NCBI GenBank assembly: GCA_034401795.1
Contig: CM067365.1
Location: 13,373,666-13,437,665 of the forward strand
Origin: Chaetoderma sp. LZ-2023a
Lineage: Eukaryota; Mollusca; Caudofoveata; Chaetodermatida; Chaetodermatidae
Reading direction: 5' to 3'
Length of the DNA stretch: 64,000 nucleotides
The first letter of the stretch is position 1, and every line of letters begins with the position of its first letter. The notes under the pieces are model-generated. The model saw only the letters and a program-made list of their open reading frames with translations. It searched no databases and was not told the DNA's origin. Shown here in pieces: positions 11,801-26,800 of this stretch. A program made the position numbers and the translations under genes.

Positions 11801-14800
11801 TGGTCAGGCCGAACGGGAGAGCATTGAATTCCCAAACATTGTCTTGGAATGCAAAACGAAGGTACTTCTGAAAAGGAATTGACATTGGAATATGAAAATA
11901 TGCATCCTTCAGATCTATCGACACTCCCCACATGCCTTTCCTCAGCCCTGTCATTACCGCTGCTACCGTCTCCATCTGAAATTTGGGAGAAAGAATAAAT
12001 TTGTTCAACGGTTTGAGATTGAGAATTGGTCTCCATCCTCCGGTACGCTTCGGAACGAGGAACATGATCGAATAGAAGCCCAGTGAAGACTGATCTTTGA
12101 CTAGATGAATCGCCTTCTTCTGACGAAGAGATTCTATTTCTGACCGAATGGTGTCTAGACGATCTGATTCCCTTGGAACAGGAGTCCATATTGGAGTCGA
12201 GGTTAACGGAACTAACGATTGATGGACGAGCCAGTCCGGATCGTAGCCGTTTCTTATCCACTGACAAACTAAACAGTCGCGCACGACCTGTTCCCATTGG
12301 CTTAGGAATAACTGAAGTCTGCCTCCGACGGAAGGAATCTGCACACAGCTGTCGGTCAAGATTGGCCGATAAGACGCTAAATCGCTTGGGTGAAGATTCT
12401 CGACTCCATTCGCCTCCAAAGCCACCGGTACTGGTTCCGCCGGAAACCCGTCAGGAACGAGCCCCACGGCCGCCCTTCGGCTTCTTGTAGTACGACGGTC
12501 CGGAACCGCCGCCACGGCCATCCTTACGGTAGCCGCCGCGGCCCGAACCGCCACCCTTCCTGTCTTCCTCATATACGGCCTCTTATTAGAGGACTTGTAT
12601 GAGGATGAACGGCCAGGTTCTTGTGATCCGGATGGCCTATGGGCATCACGGCCAGAAGGACGGAAGGGCGATCTAGGCTCCTGCTCTGCAACCATTGTAG
12701 CGACCTTGGAGAGAGCTTGTCGTGCCGAGCCGCCGAACAAGCCTGGACCTATGAAAGGCGCAGAAGACAATGCAGCCCTCATCCCTGGTCCTGGTTCTAC
12801 ACAATCGAGAACCATTCTCTGCCGCTCTGCCAATGTCCTAGTGATCACCCTGGCCAGGCAATCCTGAGACAGGCGCATGGTGTCCCGAACAACGCCGGGA
12901 GCAGCCTCTGGCAGCTCCTGTCCACCATCCGCCGTGCAGTCCAGCATACCCTGCAGGATGGTACACCCGTGCGACAGCGCAGCCATGGCTGCCCTCGCCG
13001 CATCCTCAATGAGCGTGAGCTCATTGAACGGGTCTTTGTTGGTCTGGGAAACCAAAGGACGCGACCGCCCCTTAGCCTTCCCAGCCAATGGCCTATTCAG
13101 AGCCTCTCGTTCCGCAACGGAAAGCCGTAGGTTTCTGCGAACACAGAGAAAAATTAAAACGCTGCACATGACAAATGATGACGAGCAATACGCACAATCG
13201 ACTTGATAGTTAAGATTTCTTAAACACATTAACTTTCTCTTAAATTAATGATAATCAAGTTCTTAGGCAGGAGATATTTGAAACTTTTTTGAGTGAAAAT
13301 GTTTTAAAACACACAACTCAGCCTTTAACTAACGTTAAATCACCAAGGCTACATCGCCGATCGCTACAAACACCCTCGACAATGAAGCAAAAGCTAATAT
13401 CGGCGATAACAGAGTGCATAGACACACCAAGCCAAGAACGACATAATTCATGGGCGCCGCCATCTTGGCTAAGGGCGCATCCATATTAAGAGGAACCGAG
13501 TCGCAAGAGAAAATTAACCGAGTACCCGAATTAAACTAAAAGTTAACGGGTACAGAAGCGACTTCAACAATGGCTAACATTTTAAAACAATGTGCCAATT
13601 TAAGGAAATTTCAAACAGTCATTATGGCACGAATGTATAAATTCTAGATTGATACACCCTGCCCCTGTGATGATTTTCCCAATTCCTCCATGAGTCCACC
13701 GATAACAATGTAAAATACGCTCGCTAAACTCCTTAATTGCTCAATTAACTAGCTCTAGAAAAACGCGACTTTTCAAAGCGCAAAATAGACGAATCTGACT
13801 GTGATTGGGAATTGACTCGGTACCTGCGGCTATGGTATTCCCGGACACAGTATGGGCAGGACCAGGAGAGTGCGGAGTGTTAATTGTTTATTTTGAGCTA
13901 GACTAGATAATAGACATTATCATAATAGTACATCTGGTAAGTATTATTCGAAGTAGAATCATACATGTATAGCGCGACAAAAATAATACCAGCCATCTAC
14001 GTGTAAATGCAGTTATCTCAATATGGACATTGTATGTACCGGGTATCATTTTGTTATACAGTACAATTCAGAAATAAGTTTACATTTGTGGAAAACAAAA
14101 CAAAATGTACTGTTGAATATTTTGAACATAACTGGATTGGAAAACTGCTGCATATTTGAAATTATGTTCAAAATATTCAACAAAACATTTCTTATATTGT
14201 GTGCAAAATTGTACTAACTAACATATGTCTGTTTTTGTTTGGAAACATGATCAGTTATTTATGAGTTGTCCCGTATTACTATTCAGCAAACATACATTAA
14301 TTCAAGGCAGAAATGATGTACAAACAATTTGTTACTATGCACAGGTTTCACACAACCCAAACTAGCTTGACAGAAATCCTGGATGATATCTTCCTAAGTA
14401 TATTACCTCCTCGTCTTCTTGGCGTGCTGTTTCGTCCTCTGATACCTGTCGACTGTCTACACCCGCCTTTGCAGCAGCTTTCTTCTTAGCATCTTGTTCC
14501 TCCTCCTTTAAAAAAGCACAAGGAAGCCAGAATGTGGTGAAAACAAAACATAAAGATCACATAAAAACTCATTACTTTTGCATAAGTATTCTTCTGAAGA
14601 TTTTACAATTAATTTGAAGGAATGTTGTTGCTGCTTACGATTTTGTGGCAGAGGCGTACTTAATTTTAACCAATTGTGAGAAATCTGAAACTAACATGCT
14701 AAAGATGAAAATACTTGTCAACAAGAGCTCCGCAAACAGCGCATAATACCCCGCCATGATGACAAACCAATGAATGAGAGCTATCAGAAAATATTTATTT

Positions 14801-17800
14801 CTTCCTCAGCCCCATCAGACCAGTCACCGTTATGAAGTGTTAAAGCGATCCGTTAAATGGTCAATAAGGTATCATCCAGAAACCAATTTTCAGGATGCCT
14901 GCCACTGACTGGGGGCCATATTAGATTTCAGATTATCGTAAATTTTGATAAGTTTCTTCACCAGCCATATTCCAACGACCGTAGGAAGTGATCCAATAAA
15001 TAAAATCCAGAAACTAACTTTCAAGATGGCAGCCCATGGATGGCGGCCATCTTGTGGTTTGGATCAACATCAATTTCGATAGGTTTCTTCTCCACACCTA
15101 GTCCAACCACCTTATGAAGTTTCAAAGGGATCCGATAAACGGTTATCATTTGGAAACCAATTTTCAAGCTGGCCATCGGTGGCTGGCAGCCATCTTGGAG
15201 TTCGTATTATTGTCAATCTCGATAGGTTTCTTACCAAGAGGTAGTCGAACCACCCTATGAAATTTCATAGCGATCCGCTAAACAGTAACGGAGTTATCAT
15301 CCGGAAACCAATTTTCAAGATGGCCGCCAGTGACTGGTGGCCATCCTGGATTTCGGATCAGCATCGATTTCGATAGGTTTCTTCCTGCCGCAGACTTTGT
15401 CCAACCATTCTATGAAGTTTCAAAGCTATCCGATAAATGGTAACGGAGTTATAATCCAGAAACCAATTTTCAAGATGGCTACCGGTGGCTGGCGGCCATC
15501 TTGGATTTCGGATCATCGGTGACTTTGATAGGTTTCTTCCCCAGGCCTAGTCCCACCACCCTATGAAGTTTCAATGTGATCCGACAAACGGTAACAGAGT
15601 TATCATCCGGAAACCACTCTGCCGCCCGCCCGCCCGCACGCACGGCCGGACGGCGCCATTACATAATACCCCGCCAAATTTTGGCGGGGTATAAAAATGT
15701 AGAAATATATAAAAAGTTATTATGCTGTCCAGGAAATGAACATTTTCACAACAGGTTTCATAACTGCATAATAATGGATAAATCATGGATAAATCCTATC
15801 TGTCAATCAAGTACAATCATAATCCATTACGTCACATGTAGGCCGACGTCACACTCAAAATGCGCAATGAATGGCATATCTAGCTCCATCATGAACATTG
15901 AACAGTCCATCAAGTGTACAAATTGTTTATATCTTTATTACCGTATTTAATAAACAGTCTGTTAAATATTTTGAAACTAATTTGACTGGGTGCTGTTGCT
16001 GCCTATGGCAACAACAGCAACATGTCAAATTAGTTTCAAAATATCCAATAGGTTACCTGTATATATATATATAGTTACCTTGAAAGTTGGATTCCCGAAA
16101 TTCAGGATTAAAATGATCCAAATGGATTCCAACATGCGGGAAAAACGTGGCCGGAGCTTAGTGAGGGCGGGGAATACCTAGAAACGCTAGCTATTGGAGT
16201 AATACAGCTTGGTCACTGCTCAGCATTTAACCGTAATCCAATTTAAAAATTACTTGTACACTATGAAACATATGGCAAATTTGTTATTCTATAAGTTTAT
16301 TCTTGCTGAACAAGAATTTTAACAAAAGTGGATATTGCCTAAAACAGCTACAATATTCAGTGAAAATGTTTTCAAAATTGTGTGGCAGCTTAATATCTAT
16401 CCCATTTGAAAACAAGTTTCTAGAAAATCTGGTGAAAAATGGTTTATGGCGTAACACGCTCAACATTAACTTCAATGGGCACTAAATCTGAACGAGCTGA
16501 ATATTATGAAACCAATTTGACTGCAAGTTGCTGCCCCATAGAAAATGTAGTCAATATTTTGAAAAAGTTTTGAGAGCAACATGTTGCTGCCACAACTTTT
16601 ATAATCAAATTATTCTAACCCTTTATTGGTCAAGCGGGATAAAATTGTCTCGAGTTGAGGAATGGCTATTTGCAAGCCAAAAAAAGACTACATGTATTTT
16701 TTTAAATTAGCACTGGAGTCCATGATCCGATAAGAAGACTAGTCATTTCATTGGCATATTCTAAGCAACAACTTTCTCTTGGTCATGTTGGTTTGCAATA
16801 AGCAAATATTTAGATTTTCTTGATGTTTAACCCACACATGACAGATCAGAAATAACAATAGATAGTATAAATCTGAAATTCTTGCAGCACATCACTGGAT
16901 GGTGATGCCATTCCAGGAATGGCTTGATAGTCTTCAATGTTTACTGAAAGTTTGCCAGTAAGTCGTGGATCAAAAGTCCTCACTGCAGGGGATATGCTGG
17001 ATGAGCATCAATGTGTAACTATAGCTTTTTAAGTGCATTGTTGAAGGCACTGTGAAATGATTTCGTCACCTTTGACTTTTCATCAGTTTTGAGCTTTCTA
17101 AGCAGTCGATCAGTTTCTTCACCAAAGGAAGTCTTAGTTATGCCCACAGACAGAAACTGGCGTAAGTCTTCTAATCTGTCATAACCCTGTAGAGCGAGAG
17201 GTTGGCTTGTGCCTTCAAGGAAAGTCATTGTAGTGATCAAACGCATGCAGCTTTCAGATATAAAGTGAAGTTGTAATACCATTTGTGGATAGATGGCCTT
17301 ACGTGTACACAGTTCCAAAAGTCTGTTAATTGCCTGAGACTGTTGTTTTTCACCTTTGAAGAAACCCTCATACAAGTGAACATGGGTGGCACGGTACCTG
17401 ACTGCTTCGAACCACGAGTTCCAGCATGTTTGTGATGGCAGTGGCGGTAATTTTACACCTTCTTTGGGCAAATATTCAGAAATGTATTCTATGTATCGGG
17501 CCTTCCTGCCAGGTTTCTTGTACAATGCAGATGTCACCATGGTTACAAGTGTAGAGACGTGCGCAAAATCACCCCAATGTTGGATAGTTTCCCCTGCAAG
17601 GTTTACTATGTGGGCTAGACAAAGGCCATGACATGAGTTTGGGAAGACAGGATATAGAACCTTTTTGTATGCCTTCTTGCAATATGCAGCCGAGTCTGAA
17701 ACAATAGCATGTACATCTGCAAGCAAGATGCCTGCTCCAGTAACAGCTTGGATAAGGACCTGACTAACAGTTGCATGATTACATGCATTCAAAAATTGGA

Positions 17801-20800
17801 CATCTATCAGAAAATATGACCCTTGAACACCAACAATGTTCAGTGCACTTTGTCTCTAATGGCGTTTCATCCATGACAATGCACACGTTTTTGCCAACAT
17901 AGATATGGTACATAAAGCTGGCGAAGTGTTGCAGGGCACCACCTTGCTTACAATGCTTAACAATGAATGGTTTCATCTTATTCGCCTTTTCCAATGGAAT
18001 ATCAGTCATAGTACACATCTTAACAAAGTCCAGAATGAATTCTTTGCGTAAATCCTTTGACTTAAATGCACTGAGCAATGTTATTTGTTTCGGTTGACCA
18101 CTCAAACTAATAGTTTGTTATGCAAGTGTTTTTTAGTTTGGAGTATATGACCCTTTATGGTGTCTAATCTTTATGGTGTCTAATCTTTATGGTGTCTAAT
18201 CTTTCAAAGCCAAGCGAATGTTGACAAAACTTGCAAAACAGTACATTCCCATCATCATATAAGTCTTCAGGAAATTGTTGCACACAAGACTTAGCATTCA
18301 CCACAGAAACAGCTGCTATTCTTTTCACTTTCTTGGCCGGCACACTGTCTGCCATATTTATTATATGTATAATCCCTATTACACTGTTAAAGACATATAT
18401 AGTAGCTTGTAGTAAGATTCAATAACTGATTCTAGCATGAGGCATGGAGGGGGGGGGGGTGAGTGAGTGCATGACCGTAAACATTTGTGACATACCGCAT
18501 AGGGTTTAACAAGTGCAATACGGCAAATGTTTCTGCACTTGCTTTATAATATATATACTGGGAACTAGTGACTGCTAATCGTGCGTGACCGGGAGCACGC
18601 TCGAAATGTTAAAAAGTCAATTAGAATTAAGTCTGCGTAACAGTCTATACAGCTTGTCAGATTGCGCCTGGGAACACGTTTGTGTACCGGGAACTTGTCA
18701 GATTGAGCAATGGTCTGCCATTTTACACTTTAGATTTACTCCTTCGATAGTTTTAAAAAGGCGTGAAAATGACAAAATATTGAATGTTGATGTTCTCTAA
18801 CATTATATATGAATGTTTTATCAAGTTTCTTGGTTATGCGTCATAGTAATTTAACTCTAAACGTCCAGAATGGACCACTATGGGTTCTATTTTCGCGTAA
18901 AATTTTGGAATTATGTACCGGAAAGATATCACCTCTATGTACCGGAAAAACATCTCTGTGTACCAGAAAGACACGAAACAAAGTCTTGCGCAGTGGAGTA
19001 AATGGATGTAATATACTTGCCGTGATTTCGTGATATTCTGACATAAGCAAACTGTCCTACTTTGCGATAGACATCAAATAACACCAATTTTACCGATAAT
19101 AAGCGAGAAATTTAAATAAAATTAATATTTTCACCGAGATTGTCAATTATTTAATGCGATTATATCTAGTTTTGGTGTTTAAGATTTATTTGTCATCAAG
19201 ATACCAGATTCCGTTTCACTATATTGTACATCCATTCCGCGAATTCCGTCCGTTTACTGCGATCACGGAAAATCATTGCCTCTATGCTATATATTTGATA
19301 AAAAATGTTATTGAAAAGTGTTGCTGCAACAGCTTTCAGTCTATGTATTCTAAATTAATCATCATAAATTTCAGTCAACACTTGATACGGATTTGAAGAG
19401 CAATTTGACTGTAAGTTGTTGCTGACTAAGGCACCAACAAATTATTGCAAATTATTGTCAAGGTATATATAAGCTTTCTCTAATTTTCTTCTGGAAATTG
19501 ACACCCTTTGCGCTGAACAGTATTTAAATACAGACTGTCGAATGTACTGCTGTGAATACGCCCTACATGTGTGCTTACGCTTCCACAGCTGGAGGACGAA
19601 TGACTATTTGCACGTGCAGGCGGACTGGTTTTGTTTGAGAAATCCTGGCTTATACAGACAATAGACTAAACGAATATGGCGTCCAATAGTTACAACGATT
19701 ATGGAGTCAGGAAATCACATGCTGGGTAGCGTTGCATGCTGGGCAGAGTAGGATGCTGGGTAAATTGAACAGAAATCAGCAGGCATCCCATATTTCATGC
19801 AAAAGGGTCTATATTTAATGGGACACGGGAACTTTAATTTCATGTACAAGTGCCTTTAAATTGAGACACTGGAATTTCAAGGGCTAAGGCGATACAAATA
19901 TTCAGAAGCAAAATGTGTCTTACAGTACAACTCAGAAATAACTTTATAAAATAAAATAAAACATCCTGTTGAATATTTTGAACATAATTAGATTGGAAGA
20001 CATTGCTTCCTATGGCAGAAATGTCTTCCAATCCGATTATGTTCAAAATATTCAACAGAAAATCTTTTTACTAACTAACATGTGCATGTTTTTATTTTGG
20101 AAACATTTAAACTTATTTATAAGCCGTACTATACATTGCAAATGTCCTAAATTATTTTTTACTCAGTTCAAAGGGGAAAGAAACAAGAACAAACCTGTTG
20201 TCTATCAGCTTTACTGTAACCATAGCGTCTGAAAACAAGAAATAACAATGATCATTTCTATCAAAACATTACGCCGATGTTTAACTGTTAAATAATTTCA
20301 ATGGGCAATAACTCTGAACCTGTTAAATGTTTTGAAAATAATTTGACTTCAACTTGTTGATGGCTAAGCCAACAACAACATTCTCTCAAAATGTTTTCAA
20401 AATAGTCAGCATACCCAAAGTTAAACTCCATGAAAAATGTAGTCTGCAGAAATTCACATGTAGTAAAATTCTTACATCTCAGTTTGAATAAAATCATGAC
20501 AATGCATATTCTATGATACTTTTAATCTAATTTTAAATTTCAAATACCGTTTTCCCCATATAGAGGACACAGATTTATACTCAATTTACAAGTTCTCGCG
20601 ACCACTACAACATCAGTTTTCGCCGCCTTGACCATAAACATTTTGTGATATCAAATTGTTACCCACACGAGTGCAGGTTCATTTCTACTAGCAACAAGCA
20701 GGTGTTAATTTCAATTGTAAATTTCAATCTCTGTCTTAACCCTTGAAACCTCGAAAATGCCCATTTGTAGACCAAGAGAAAACTATTTTAGAAAAATATA

Positions 20801-23800
20801 GCACTGAAATGACTGGCTTGGTTATTGTTTTTGGCCTGCTCGAGTGCTACAGGGTTAACCCTTTCGTGCCTATCCCAGCCATATCACTCAGGACTACACC
20901 GGACAAGGCTGGCCAACACTTTGGATGACACTACTAGCAAAACTTTGACATAAACAGTTGTCTCCATTTAGCTGTAAGGCGCACACAATAACAGGCCTAA
21001 TTTCTGCCATGTATCACGTCATCAGTATATACGCAGGTGCTATTTTAAGAAAGTACATCGCCACCCCAATCTCATGGGGTCCAATTGTACAGAATTCCAG
21101 TGACCCCCACCTACATGTATACACAACGCCGATTGTATAGTCTATAGCACTATCAGAAACCCTATTACCAATGCATGGGCCAGCCGGTGTAGTCATGAGT
21201 GAACAGGTTGGTTTTATGTATAAATACTAAGTATTTGACAGTAACTATTTATTCTGTTGAAATATGTCAAATTAAAAAAATTATGAGAAAAAAACTTAGT
21301 GCACAGGGAACATATACATGAAAAAACTGAGGTCCATTTCTAGGTAATCACCACCCATGCTTTTGGCCCTGTTGGGATAGATTTATATATTTTGATCCCT
21401 GAATTCTCTAAATCCCAATTTCAAGGTAACTACGTGTATACAGGTAAGATGTTGAATATTTTGAAACTAATTTGACTGGGTGCTGTCGATGTAGGCAGCA
21501 ACAGCACCCAGTCAAAATAGTTTCAAAACATTCAATGGAAATTTTTTTAAATTGTAAATTTATCAGACAAATAATTCGTACAGCTGATGGATGCTCCGAG
21601 TGTTTGTGACGCCAGCCTACATGCGATGTAATTGACTACATGTATAACGTCATATACTAGAGTGACAGACTGGATTCATCCATTATACATGAAATAACCC
21701 TTCTCACCTGCCATACTCCAGCAATGTAGACTGTACCCTGGACTCCTCGTCTCGCAGTTTCTCAGCGTCATGTCGTCGAAAGCGACGTTGTGGTTTATAC
21801 GCATCCTTTAAAATAATACAAAAATGCTCCCTACCAACACATCTTACTAGTCAATATATAGGGCAGTGGGTGGCTGGGATGGAATTTGGAATGTTAATAT
21901 GTTTCTTATCTCTTTCACCGATGAATTCCCCCATATTTCATTTTCAAAGCAACCATACAGGAACTGTTGAATATGTTGAAATTAATTTGACTCGAAGCTA
22001 TAATTGCTGCCATAGGCAGCAATAGCTTCCACGTCTTCCAGTCAAATTAATTTCAAAATATTCAACAGAACAATCTTTTAATTTAAGAATATACTTTTTC
22101 AGGGATTTGTCAGTGAAAGGGTGATAAAATCTGTGACAACCTTCGTGGTTCACATGATTGTACAGTGTTTCTTACTGAAGGGGGGGGGGGGAGGGGTGGG
22201 GGGAACTAATACATGTACAACTGCACACACAGCTAACAGTGATATATGCTATTAACCCTTCCCCTGATGAATCCCCCATATCTCATTTTCAAATCAACCA
22301 TACAGGAGAACTGTTGCATATTTTGCAATCAATTTGACTGGAAGCCGTTGCTGCCGAAGAAATTTAAAAAACATTCAATAGAATAAGTTTTATGACATAA
22401 AGAGTATATATATTTTCCACGATTTGGTTGTGAAAGGGTCATTTTGTATGCTGATGGGCATTAGAAACCCTGAACATCACATAACTTATGACACATAGAA
22501 TATGTACATGAAACAAGAGGCCTGTGACGCTCACCTGGACTAAATCAAAATTTGAACTATTTGCATTTGGACATTATGGATAATTTTTTTTAAATCAAAG
22601 ATGGCCACAAAATAAATTGACCAATAAAAACTCTTGTTTGATATGTTGAAGCATACCATCATTCACCCCAAGTTTCATTGAAATCGGGCCATCATTAATA
22701 AATGAGTTGCATTTTAAATGGTTCCAGAAATTTTTTTCAAATCCAGGATGGCCACCAAAAAGTCAACCAACCAAAATTCTGAATATAGGTTCTGGAGCTT
22801 GCCACAATAAAATCCAGCGGTTAAGGAGATGCGTTTTGACAATTTCTGATAAATTCTTCATAAAATCTGATTTTCACCAAAATGTGGCCAAACAAAATTA
22901 TGAATAGAAATTCTGGAGCCTACCATGACAGGGTCATTCTAACCAAAGTTTGTTGAAATCTGTCAAGCTGCTAAGGAGAAGCGTTTTGACAATTTCCAGT
23001 AAATGTGTCATAAAAACTGAGATTTCACCCAAAAAATCAACGAATCAAATGTTTGAATATATGTTCTGGAACCTACCCTGATAGGGTGCTTCCAACCAAA
23101 TTAATTTTAAATCTGCCAAGCAGTTAATGGGGACCAGCATTTTGACAATTTCCGGTAAATTTTTCATAAAATCTCAGATTTTCACCGAAAAAATTGACCA
23201 ATCAAAATTCTGTCTGAAGACCTGAAGCTTACAGCCATAGGGTCCGTCAAGCCATATTAGTTTGAAATCTGCCAAGCCAATAATGAGGAGTAGAATTTTG
23301 ACAATATTTTATAAGTTTTTCATAAAATCTAAGATTTTAACCCAAAAGATTTACCAATCAAAATGTTGTGTACATGTTCTGAAGCCTAGACCCATAGGAC
23401 CCCTACAGCCAAATTACCTTAAAATCCGCACAGCGGTTAATGAGGTGTACCATTTCGACAATTTCTGGTAAATTTTTCATAAAGATCTAATATTTTCACC
23501 AAAAAAATTGAACAATCAAAATTCTGTATACAAATTCTGAAGCCTACCCTCATAGAGTCCTTCCGGCCAAATTAAGTTGAAATCTGACAAGCGGTTAATG
23601 TGGAGTAACATTTTAAGCAAACGTTGACTGACAGATGGACGGTCACCATGGCATAAGCTCACTTCGCCCGATGAGCTAATAATGGAGCAAGCCAGTTCTA
23701 GAAATGTCCCACTCATTTCTAGCAATGTTCCACTCATTTCTAGCAATGTCCCACTCATTTCTAGCAATGTCCCACTCATTTCTAGCAATGTCCCACTCAT

Positions 23801-26800
23801 TTCTAGCAATGTCCCACTCATTTCTAGCTACTCTCTGCCCATTGTGAATGTGTTTGAATAAATTTATATACATGTACTCTAAACACTTAATTATAAAAAT
23901 CTTAATTTCAATGTACATATACATGTGTAACTATATAGGAGAGCGGGTAAATATTTTGAAACTAATTTGACTTGGGGCTGTTGTTGATGCCTTTGGCAAG
24001 AACGCCTCCAAGTCAAATTAGTTTCAAAATATTCAACAGAATGTTTATAAAATTGTAAATTCATCAAAGACATACAATTCGTACACCTGACAGGAATTTT
24101 GATGTTCATGACATAACTATATACGTCATTATGATTGTCACATCAGCTAAATAGTGACGCAATTGGTTAAGACATCCGATACTGAGTGACATATCAGAGC
24201 CCTCCATTAACTCACATAATACAACATACACATCAACCCATTCAATGACACATATGAATAGCTAATTCTTTGCGATGATAGGAAACATCACGCACAATAT
24301 TGACTATAATTTGAACACAAGATTTTGCTGCCTAATAAACGAAATCTAGGATTTCTTTTTTCACGAGAGAGTTGATACTTACCTCCCTAATGTTTTGATA
24401 TTGCTAAATATCGGCGTTCACTCAATAAACACTCAGAATAAAAACAGTTAGGTGCCCCTACTGGGCAGGTAGACAGAGGGTAGTCCGGCGGATGCCAGCC
24501 CCACCACCGCGCATGCGCCGACTACTACTTCCTCTGACTAATTTATTGGCTGACACACATGCAACTATTAAGAGCCTGAAGACCGAGCCTTTGTGGGGTG
24601 GAGAGGCCGGGTCTGTATCTAGGGAGGTAAGTATCAACTCTCTCTAATGAAAAAAGAAATCCTAGATTTTGTTTATTTCACTTCAAGAGTATACTTACCT
24701 CCCTAATACTTTTGATATTGCCAGAATTCGACAGGGAATTCGGCGGGAGGGAGGCGAGGTCAAAAGACCAGCTCTTCCCTATACGCTTTCACGCGTTCAA
24801 GGCACTTAAACGTCTGAAACTGTGTGAAAACACAGTCAGGATTTGATGAACATCGGCTAACACCAACCGATGGATGAGATGACCGGATGTCATATGCGCT
24901 CCCCCCCCCCCCCCTCCTTCCTGGGAGGAAGACTAGAATGACCTCAATGTCCCATACGCTCTCTACGTACCAGTGCCATGTACTATAGGACAGAGACGAA
25001 AAGGCTCCATTTTCGTATACTCTCAATGATGAACCACATCAAAACACAAACCATCACCATATTAATAACAATGGGTAACGTGACAATACAATCAACAATG
25101 AACAACACATGAACAAGACTGACCTTGTTGAACTTGGCAGCTGTCATCGTCTTCCCAGTGGAGAAGACCGATGCAGTCCCAAAAAGTGGTTGTTTCCATT
25201 AATTAATTGTGAAGTATATAAGTAATGAGGAAACCCTCCTCAAAAATCATATAAGCGATTATTTTTTCAAAATCGACAAGGCGAGAGGATTCAAGGTGTC
25301 ACGGAGATAATGGTCTGTAAAACTTGACTCACAGTGCCACTGAGCAACGGACATAATGTCATCCACAGGGACCCCATTAAATAGGGCAGTGGAAGTCACT
25401 ACACCGCGGACACTGTGAGCCTTGGCTATGTCAACCTGCTTACCAGTGGCGGATTTGTGACAAAATTGGATACACTCTACAATCCACCTGGAAATGGTGT
25501 CCTTAGACGCCCTGCCATGGGATTCAATATATGACAACCATAACGCTGACTGATCGGTCCGCCACGCGGAAGTACGCTGTTTGTACCGAAGTAGCGCCCG
25601 AACAGGACACCATGCTTTAGAATTAGGATCATATCTAGTTAAAGCAGGCAAAAAAATAGGTTGACCTGGATATTTCAAAGACTGATTCTTAGCCAAGAAA
25701 TTAACCCTAGGTAGCAACTTAAGGCCTTCCCCTGTAACCATAAAACGGTCCTCCTCGGCTGATAAGGCATGAATCTCACTCCTACGCCTAGCCAAGGCGG
25801 CAGCAATTAAAAATACAGTTTTAAGAGCTAACAGTTTCATAGAAATGGAACTAAGTGGTTCAAAAGGCTTATCACCTAGTACCTGAAGCACTAGCGATAA
25901 ACTCCAAGAAGGAATCACCGGGGGATTCCTTGGTCTTAGATTGCCCATGCCTTTAATTAATACATTTAATGTACTTACTTCATCACTTCCCCTCTTAGCC
26001 AAGCAAGGAATAACAGTCATTAAAGCTGACTTATAACCAGCAATAGAGTTAGGCTTGAGGCTATAGGCATCATACAGGTGACAGAGGAAATCAGCTACTA
26101 CCTGAATAGATGAATCCATTGGATCAATACATCTTTTTGAGCACCTCTCTGCAAATCTGTTGATTTTATAATTATATGCTCTGGAGGTTGACCCCCTCCT
26201 GGCTTTGGCCATAAACATGGCTGCTTGCTCAGAAAAGCCCTCCTTAATTCTAGATTCCTTGACAACATCCCCGCAGTCAATCTGAACATTGACGGATTGT
26301 TGTGAAGGGCCTTGCCCTGGAAGATAATGTCCATCAGAGGCAGAGGAACCGGATTGCAGACCAGAAGGTCCAGCAGATCCGTATACCATGATCGGCTTGG
26401 CCAATCCGGGGCGATCAGAAGCACTTGGCATTCCTCCTGTCTGATTTTCTGAAGAATTTTTGGAATCAGGATTGCTGGAGGGAATGCGTATGCATACATT
26501 CCCCCCCCAGCTGATAGCTAACGCATCTGTTGCGAAAGCGCTTGGATCTGGAATCGGAGACGTACGTCGTCATCTTCGCATTCTTCTTCGTTGCGAACAA
26601 ATCGACGTTGGGTTTCCCCCAATGGTCGAACAGACGATCCGCCACACTGGCGATCCGCCACTACCTAGGGTTGCTACCTAGGGTTTATATCAAGACTGGA
26701 CTATTGCAATAGCCTTCTTATCGGTGCCCCTAAGGAACTAATCTCTAGGCTCCAAAAAATTCAGAACACGGCTGCACGAATTGTTTCCTTAAGCAACAAG

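Larger units (their letters stand above)
8479..13961 (-). mobile_element. DIRS-like retrotransposon C (5.5 kb, shortened gag)
   Basis: Both ends are defined by inverted terminal repeats (8,479-8,668 and 13,787-13,961) and by an internal complementary region (8,736-8,835) that spells the two outer ends joined head to head. The ends overlap at TGA/TCA, so boundaries are good to a few bases. Order on the minus strand is gag C-terminus, RT, RNase H, post-RNase-H domain, tyrosine recombinase, internal complementary region, repeat. It lies in a CCDC93 intron in sense orientation. Most of gag seen in elements A, B and D is missing. The protein is clearly related to element D and more distantly to B. 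Confidence 0.92.

Noticed and set aside
10315..12297. 660-codon minus-strand ORF within DIRS C
   Set aside because: Mostly a shadow of the RT-RNase H frame. Only its last ~70 codons (recombinase N-terminus) look genuine and are described with the overlap finding.
12173..13206. Several plus-strand ORFs opposite DIRS C gag
   Set aside because: Antisense shadows of a GC-rich coding region with no family resemblance.
23516..23924. ORFs repeating MSGTLLE / RNEWDIA
   Set aside because: Translations of the 21-bp tandem repeat, whose period is a multiple of three.
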